Positions 41,526-45,396 of a stretch of 45,396 nt of DNA are shown in pieces. This DNA comes from Streptococcus suis YS56 (lineage in GTDB: Bacteria; Bacillota; Bacilli; Lactobacillales; Streptococcaceae). The notes under the pieces were generated by a model. The model saw nothing but the letters and a program-made list of their open reading frames with translations. It searched no databases and had not been told where the DNA came from. Positions within the stretch are counted from its first letter, which is position 1, and each line of letters opens with the position of its first letter. The stretch covers positions 1-45,396 of the forward strand of contig NZ_ALMY01000068.1 in NCBI RefSeq assembly GCF_000440115.1, read 5' to 3'. The translations under genes and the position numbers were made by a program.

Positions 41526-42395
41526 CTATTTGATGTCATATTTCTGGACTAATTGGTCCCAAATCAAGTCAGTCGGCATTTCCTTACCAGTCCAGGCTTG
41601 GAATGCTTCAGCCGCTTGGAAAAGGAGCATGCCCAAACCGTTAATGGTAGGGTTGCCTTGTGACTGGGCATGCTTCATTAAAGGTGTTTCGAATGGTTGA
41701 TAGATCACATCTGCAACCAAAAGATTTTCAGGAAAGCGAATGGTAGAAGGAACAGGTTGAGAATACCCATCCATGCCTACACTGGTTCCGTTGACTAGTA
41801 AGTCGGAGTTGGTAATATGTTCCTGTAGTAATTGGTTATCTTCAAGCGCTAGGACCTTCATGGGAACTCCAGTTGCTTGAGCAATTGGTGCAATACTCGC
41901 CTGTGCTCTTTCCAAGCTTTGTTGGCGGCAGAAAATAGTGATTTCTTTAGCCCCATCCAGAGCGGCCTGAGCAATGATAGCGGTAGAAGCACCACCACCT
42001 CCAAGAATGGTCAGCCGCTTGTTTTTTACTTGAAATCCTCTCAGTTTTTCCAAGCTCTTGAAAAATCCAATGCCGTCAGTATTGTGCCCAATTAGCTTTC
42101 CATCCTTATGAATAACAGTATTGACAGCTCCAATCAAGCGAGCAGAGTCAGTCAGGCTATCGAGATATGGGATGACAGCTTGTTTGTAGGGCATGGACAG
42201 GTTGATACCAAACATATCGTATCGTTTGATATTTTCAAGTGTAACAGCCAAGTCTTCCTCTGGAATTTCCCAAGCAACATATACTCCATTTACACCTGTA
42301 TCTTGAAAAGCCAGATTATGAATAAAGGGGGAAATAGAGTGTTTGATTGGCTTGGCTACAACAGCAGCTAAGCGAGTATATCCATCAATAGTCAC
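41526..42395 (-). CDS. aroE: Shikimate dehydrogenase
   Basis: 289 residues. The shikimate site has [18 protein letters not shown] (catalytic Lys; the common NVTxPxK appears as NLSMPYK) and NTDGIGF. The NADP site is LGGGGAST. The end reads [19 protein letters not shown]. It reduces 3-dehydroshikimate to shikimate. The start is GTG 42395 with GGAGG eight bases before. Forty-two bases separate it from aroG, without a terminator. Confidence 0.95.
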   Translation of the reverse strand: MTIDGYTRLAAVVAKPIKHSISPFIHNLAFQDTGVNGVYVAWEIPEEDLAVTLENIKRYDMFGINLSMPYKQAVIPYLDSLTDSARLIGAVNTVIHKDGKLIGHNTDGIGFFKSLEKLRGFQVKNKRLTILGGGGASTAIIAQAALDGAKEITIFCRQQSLERAQASIAPIAQATGVPMKVLALEDNQLLQEHITNSDLLVNGTSVGMDGYSQPVPSTIRFPENLLVADVIYQPFETPLMKHAQSQGNPTINGLGMLLFQAAEAFQAWTGKEMPTDLIWDQLVQKYDIK

Positions 42396-42437
42396 AGGTT
42401 TCCTCCATTTTTCATCTGATTTTTTTAATTGTTGAGT

Positions 42438-43463
42438 TTATAAAGTTTGGTGGATTTCACGGATAAGGGCTTCCGTTTTGTCCCAGCCCAAGCAAGGGTC
42501 GGTAATGGATTTGCCGAATACCTCAGGGCTATCTTGACGGCCGTCTTCTAAGTAGGATTCAATCATGAAACCACGGACATATTTGCGAATGGCTTCATTC
42601 CAATCACGGTTGATGAGGGTCTGACGGACGATTCGGATTTGTTCCAGGTAGTTTTTACCAGAATTGTCGTGGTTGGTATCAATTACGATAAATGGATTTT
42701 TAAGACCAAATTGTTCATACTGTTTGATGGTTTTCAAGAGAATATCATAGTAGTAGTTTGGCTCATAACCGCCCTTTTCAGTATTGGCACCACGAAGGAT
42801 AGCATGAGCTAGAGGGTTACCATCTGTATCAACTTCTGCATCACGGTAAATAAAGTTCTGTTTGTTTTGTGCGGCGTAGATACCATTGAACATAACGGTC
42901 AAATTACCAGAAGTTGGGTTTTTCATACCAGTTGGCATATCGACACCTGATGCAACAAATCTATGTTCTTGGTCTTCAACCGAACGTGCTCCGATAGCGT
43001 GGTAGGATACCAAGTCTTCCACAAGAGGGTAGTTGGCAGAGTAGAGCATTTCATCAGCAGTTGTGAGTCCGGTCTCAGTAATGACACGGTAATGCAAATT
43101 ACGAACAGCAGCGATACCGTTAATGAGGTCTGGTAATTTAGAAGTATCTGGCTGGTGGACCAGTCCTTTATAGCCCTCTCCGTTGGTGCGTGGTTTGGCG
43201 GTATAAACCCGCATGACCATGAAAATTTTATCTTTGACTTCATCTTGAAGCTTAGAGAGACGACGTGCATATTCTAGAACGGCCTCTTCATTATCTGATG
43301 AGCAAGGGCCGATAACCAAGAGTAGACGGTCATCTTCGCCTCGGATAATTCTTTTCAGTTCTTCATCGCGCTGATTTTTTGCAGCTAGAAATTCTCCTTC
43401 TAACTTGGAAAGTTCCTTTACTTTATCAATGTCTAAACTGGTGCTACGTTTGTGAATTCCCAT
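42438..43463 (-). CDS. aroG: DAHP synthase (AroG/F family), copy 1
   Basis: 341 residues of the class I-alpha type: LLLVIGPCSSDNEEAV, MRVYTAKPRTNGEGYKGL (PEP/E4P Lys and Arg), ARSVEDQEHR and IDTNHDNSGKN. It condenses PEP and erythrose-4-phosphate, the first shikimate step, usually feedback-inhibited by one aromatic amino acid. AGGAAG precedes ATG 43463. It sits nine bases behind a second, very similar copy; the N-terminal 25 residues differ most, where effector specificity often lies. Confidence 0.94.
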   Translation of the reverse strand: MGIHKRSTSLDIDKVKELSKLEGEFLAAKNQRDEELKRIIRGEDDRLLLVIGPCSSDNEEAVLEYARRLSKLQDEVKDKIFMVMRVYTAKPRTNGEGYKGLVHQPDTSKLPDLINGIAAVRNLHYRVITETGLTTADEMLYSANYPLVEDLVSYHAIGARSVEDQEHRFVASGVDMPTGMKNPTSGNLTVMFNGIYAAQNKQNFIYRDAEVDTDGNPLAHAILRGANTEKGGYEPNYYYDILLKTIKQYEQFGLKNPFIVIDTNHDNSGKNYLEQIRIVRQTLINRDWNEAIRKYVRGFMIESYLEDGRQDSPEVFGKSITDPCLGWDKTEALIREIHQTL

Positions 43464-43472
43464 AATATCTTC

Positions 43473-44510
43473 CTATCTGTTGTAAATTTCTCGGATGAGT
43501 TCTTGTGTTTTTTCCCAGCCTAAGCAAGGGTCTGTGATGGATTTTCCATAGACATCTGGATTGTCTTGGCGACCGTCTTCAATGTAGGATTCAATCATGA
43601 ATCCGCGAACGTAGTTACGAATGGATTCGTTCCAGTCGCGGTTGATTAAGGTCTGACGAACGATACGGATTTGTTCCAAATAATTTTTCCCAGAATTGTC
43701 ATGGTTGGTATCGATAATAATAAATGGATTTTTCAAGCCAAATTGGTCATAGAGCTCAATGGTTTCTAGAAGATTGTCATAGTAATAGTTTGGTAGGTAT
43801 TTACCATTTTCATTGACTGCGCCACGAAGGATAACGTGAGCAAGTGGATTGCCAGATGTTTCAACTTCAGTATTGTTGAAGAGGAAGGATTGCTTCTTCT
43901 GAGCAGCAAAAAGACCGTTGAACATGACTTTGAGGTTACCAGATGTTGGATTTTTCAAGCCTGTTGGAACATCGATGCCTGACGCTACAAAGCGGTGCTG
44001 CTGATTTTCAACCGAACGAGCTCCGATAGCGATGTAGGAAACCAAGTCATCAACCAAAGGCAGGTTTTCAGGATAGAGCATCTCGTCAGCAGTAGTTAAA
44101 CCTGTTTCCGTAATGACACGATAGTGGAGGTTACGAACTGCTTTGATTCCGTTGATGAGGCTTGGTGCAGCATCTGTATCTGGTTGGTGCATGAGTCCTT
44201 TATAACCATCACCATTGGTACGTGGCTTGGCAGTATAGACGCGCATGACCATGAAGATTTTATCTTTTACTTCTTCTTGAAGCTTAGCCAAGCGGTGAGC
44301 ATAATCTAAGACAGCCTCTTCATTGTCAGAAGAACATGGCCCAATTACTAGGAGAAGACGATCATCTTCTCCTTTTAAGATGGCTTCAAGTTCACGGTCA
44401 CGAGCTTGTTTTTTAGCAAGTGTTTCAGGAGAAAGTTTAGAATGCTCTCGGACTTGATTGATGTCAATTTTTTCGCTGATTGGTGTAAACAATAGGTCTT
44501 CCTCTTTCAT
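43473..44510 (-). CDS. aroG: DAHP synthase (AroG/F family), copy 2
   Basis: 345 residues from ATG 44510. The body has the same motifs as copy 1 (LLLVIGPCSSDNEEAVLDYA, ARSVENQQHR, IDTNHDNSGKN). The ATG has no Shine-Dalgarno sequence and is only 14 bases past the -10 box. A TTG at 44492 has GAGG eight bases before it and would give a protein matching copy 1 in length to within a residue, so it may be the real start. First gene of the minus-strand aro set. Two adjacent isoenzymes suggest separate control by different aromatic end products. Confidence 0.93.
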   Translation of the reverse strand: MKEEDLLFTPISEKIDINQVREHSKLSPETLAKKQARDRELEAILKGEDDRLLLVIGPCSSDNEEAVLDYAHRLAKLQEEVKDKIFMVMRVYTAKPRTNGDGYKGLMHQPDTDAAPSLINGIKAVRNLHYRVITETGLTTADEMLYPENLPLVDDLVSYIAIGARSVENQQHRFVASGIDVPTGLKNPTSGNLKVMFNGLFAAQKKQSFLFNNTEVETSGNPLAHVILRGAVNENGKYLPNYYYDNLLETIELYDQFGLKNPFIIIDTNHDNSGKNYLEQIRIVRQTLINRDWNESIRNYVRGFMIESYIEDGRQDNPDVYGKSITDPCLGWEKTQELIREIYNR

Positions 44511-44524
44511 TTATAGATTTTTCA

Positions 44525-44533
44525 ATTATACCA
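44525..44533 (-). promoter_or_regulatory. Extended -10 promoter of aroG-aroG-aroE-aroB
   Basis: Minus-strand TGGTATAAT (44533-44525), without a clear -35 box. It lies between the IS30-family element and aroG, so the insertion did not remove it. Confidence 0.65.
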
Positions 44534-44589
44534 TTATTTTTAAGAATTTAAAACCAATATTCATGATTTTGTGTAAAATTTACAGTAAA

Positions 44590-45396
44590 TTCTGAATCCC
44601 AAATTTCAAGTTGAAGTTAGCCACCCAAAAGAAATTCACTCGGCGACTTGTAGTCCAAGCATTTTTTAGGGTAGTTGTTAATCCAATTTTCTATAAAAGC
44701 GACTTCTTTCGGAGTCGTTTTCTTGGTTCCTTTAGGTAACCATCTCCGAATTAATCGATTATGATTTTCATTTGAACCTCTCTCCCATGAAGAGTAAGCA
44801 TGTGCGTAGTAGATATGTTCCTCAGGAAATACCTCAGACAATCGTTTGAACTCCGAACCATTATCTGCAGTAATGGACAGAATACGATGCTCCCCTAAAA
44901 GTAACGTAAGCGCCTGATTGACAGATTCAGCAGTTTTATTTGGAATTAACCTTATAATTTGGTGTCTGCTCCGCCGGTCGGTTAAGACTAAAAGGCAATG
45001 ATTTTTCGCTCTGGTTAGTAGAACTGTATCAATTTCATAATGACCGTTTTCCAATCGAAGATTGATGACCTCTGGTCGCTCTTCGATTGATTTACCAGCC
45101 GGCTTAAAGTTCGGACTGGCTTGCTTCTTGACACCTTTTCTTTTTCTGGGATAAAGCATGTCGGCCTTCGTCAATCCTAAATGACCATTATGAAACCAGT
45201 AGTAAATAGTTGAAATCCCTACTTTCACTTGCTTCTTCATAACCATCATTTCAGGTGAAAATTTTTGCTTATGATAGTGTAAAATCTTCTCTTTCATTTC
45301 TTTCGTTAGGATTATCTTTTTAACCGACCGTTTTCGATTGGATTGGTAAACAGTTTGTGCGTAATCGGCAGAATAGACCTTTTTGTATAGCCCTTT
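44590..45396 (-). mobile_element. IS30-family insertion sequence (runs off right edge)
   Basis: The element consists of the transposase and a terminal region left of it. The probable inverted-repeat end is the stretch near 44590-44612 (TTCTGAATCCCAAATTTCAA), judged only by its place after the transposase stop. The other end lies outside the window, so neither inverted-repeat pairing nor target duplication can be checked. Confidence 0.6.
44617..45396 (-). CDS. IS30-family transposase (5' end outside window)
   Basis: The frame stays open from the right edge to the stop at 44617, giving 259 residues; the ATG at 45297 is internal, since KGLYKKVYSADYAQTVYQ before it is in frame and family-like. 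The DDE core is present: HYEIDTVL (first Asp), LSITADNGSEF (second Asp) and SSWERGSNENHNRLIRRWLPKGT (Glu), then NYPKKCLDYKSPSEFL at the end. The N-terminal DNA-binding domain is beyond the window. No frameshift or stop interrupts the visible part, so it may be active. Confidence 0.88.
   Translation of the reverse strand, partial: KGLYKKVYSADYAQTVYQSNRKRSVKKIILTKEMKEKILHYHKQKFSPEMMVMKKQVKVGISTIYYWFHNGHLGLTKADMLYPRKRKGVKKQASPNFKPAGKSIEERPEVINLRLENGHYEIDTVLLTRAKNHCLLVLTDRRSRHQIIRLIPNKTAESVNQALTLLLGEHRILSITADNGSEFKRLSEVFPEEHIYYAHAYSSWERGSNENHNRLIRRWLPKGTKKTTPKEVAFIENWINNYPKKCLDYKSPSEFLLGG

Noticed and set aside
44617..45297. Transposase as a complete short gene starting at 45297
   Set aside because: The frame stays open to the edge of the window and the upstream residues look like the family, so the gene is cut by the window, not complete.

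Overview
The window looks like low-GC Firmicute DNA from a Streptococcus, most probably Streptococcus suis or a close relative. The evidence is the rgp/gac-type rhamnose cell-wall polysaccharide locus, the cmk-infC-rpmI-rplT block, a histidine-triad (Pht/HtpS-type) surface protein, BOX-like intergenic repeats and shikimate genes in streptococcal arrangement. The species call is an inference from family recognition. No database search was possible.

Layout. (1) 1-2216: the 3' part of a cell-wall hydrolase with 103-residue Bsp-like repeats, an amidase domain and, in the -1 frame, a glucosaminidase domain. The two frames meet at an in-phase slippery heptamer followed by a 12-bp inverted repeat, so this is either a recoded gene or a broken one. 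(2) 2544-19733: a co-directional polysaccharide locus. It holds the rhamnan backbone and export genes (rgpA, rgpB, rgpC, rgpD, a GT2, rgpF), then a side-chain module: GacH-like glycerol-phosphate transferase, GT-C transferase, flippase, GT8, GacI-like and GacJ-like proteins, another GT2, and a membrane-anchored GDPD-type phosphodiesterase. The middle of this block is very AT-rich. (3) 19914-23143: an EbsA-like protein, a convergent ferredoxin, a LysM protein, cmk, and infC-rpmI-rplT behind an attenuated leader. infC appears to start at ATA. (4) 23144-28666: a histidine-triad protein with an AdcR-like promoter and long BOX-like leader, a complete BOX-like element, and ltaS on the minus strand.

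(5) 28782-33244: an RlmI-like methyltransferase with a probably leaderless mRNA, then aroD, aroC, tyrA and a YlbF-family gene. (6) 33506-35676: nagA-lacD amino-sugar/tagatose pair with its own promoter and operator-like palindrome. (7) 35979-40034: an ABC importer of the TrpXYZ type with two tandem binding proteins. Its leader encodes a 20-residue peptide ending in a Tyr/Phe-rich run, followed by competing hairpins and a strong terminator, as in a classical peptide attenuator. (8) 40446-44510, minus strand: aroG-aroG-aroE-aroB, bounded by an IS30-family transposase that runs off the right edge.

Two themes stand out. One is the cell envelope: hydrolase, rhamnan, glycerol-phosphate decoration and lipoteichoic acid. 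The other is aromatic amino acids: shikimate genes on both sides of an importer whose leader appears to sense Tyr/Phe. The most interesting signals are regulatory: the GGGAAAG recoding site, the Tyr/Phe leader peptide, two promoters placed so that mRNAs begin at the AUG, and BOX-like hairpins whose stems change in sequence but stay paired.
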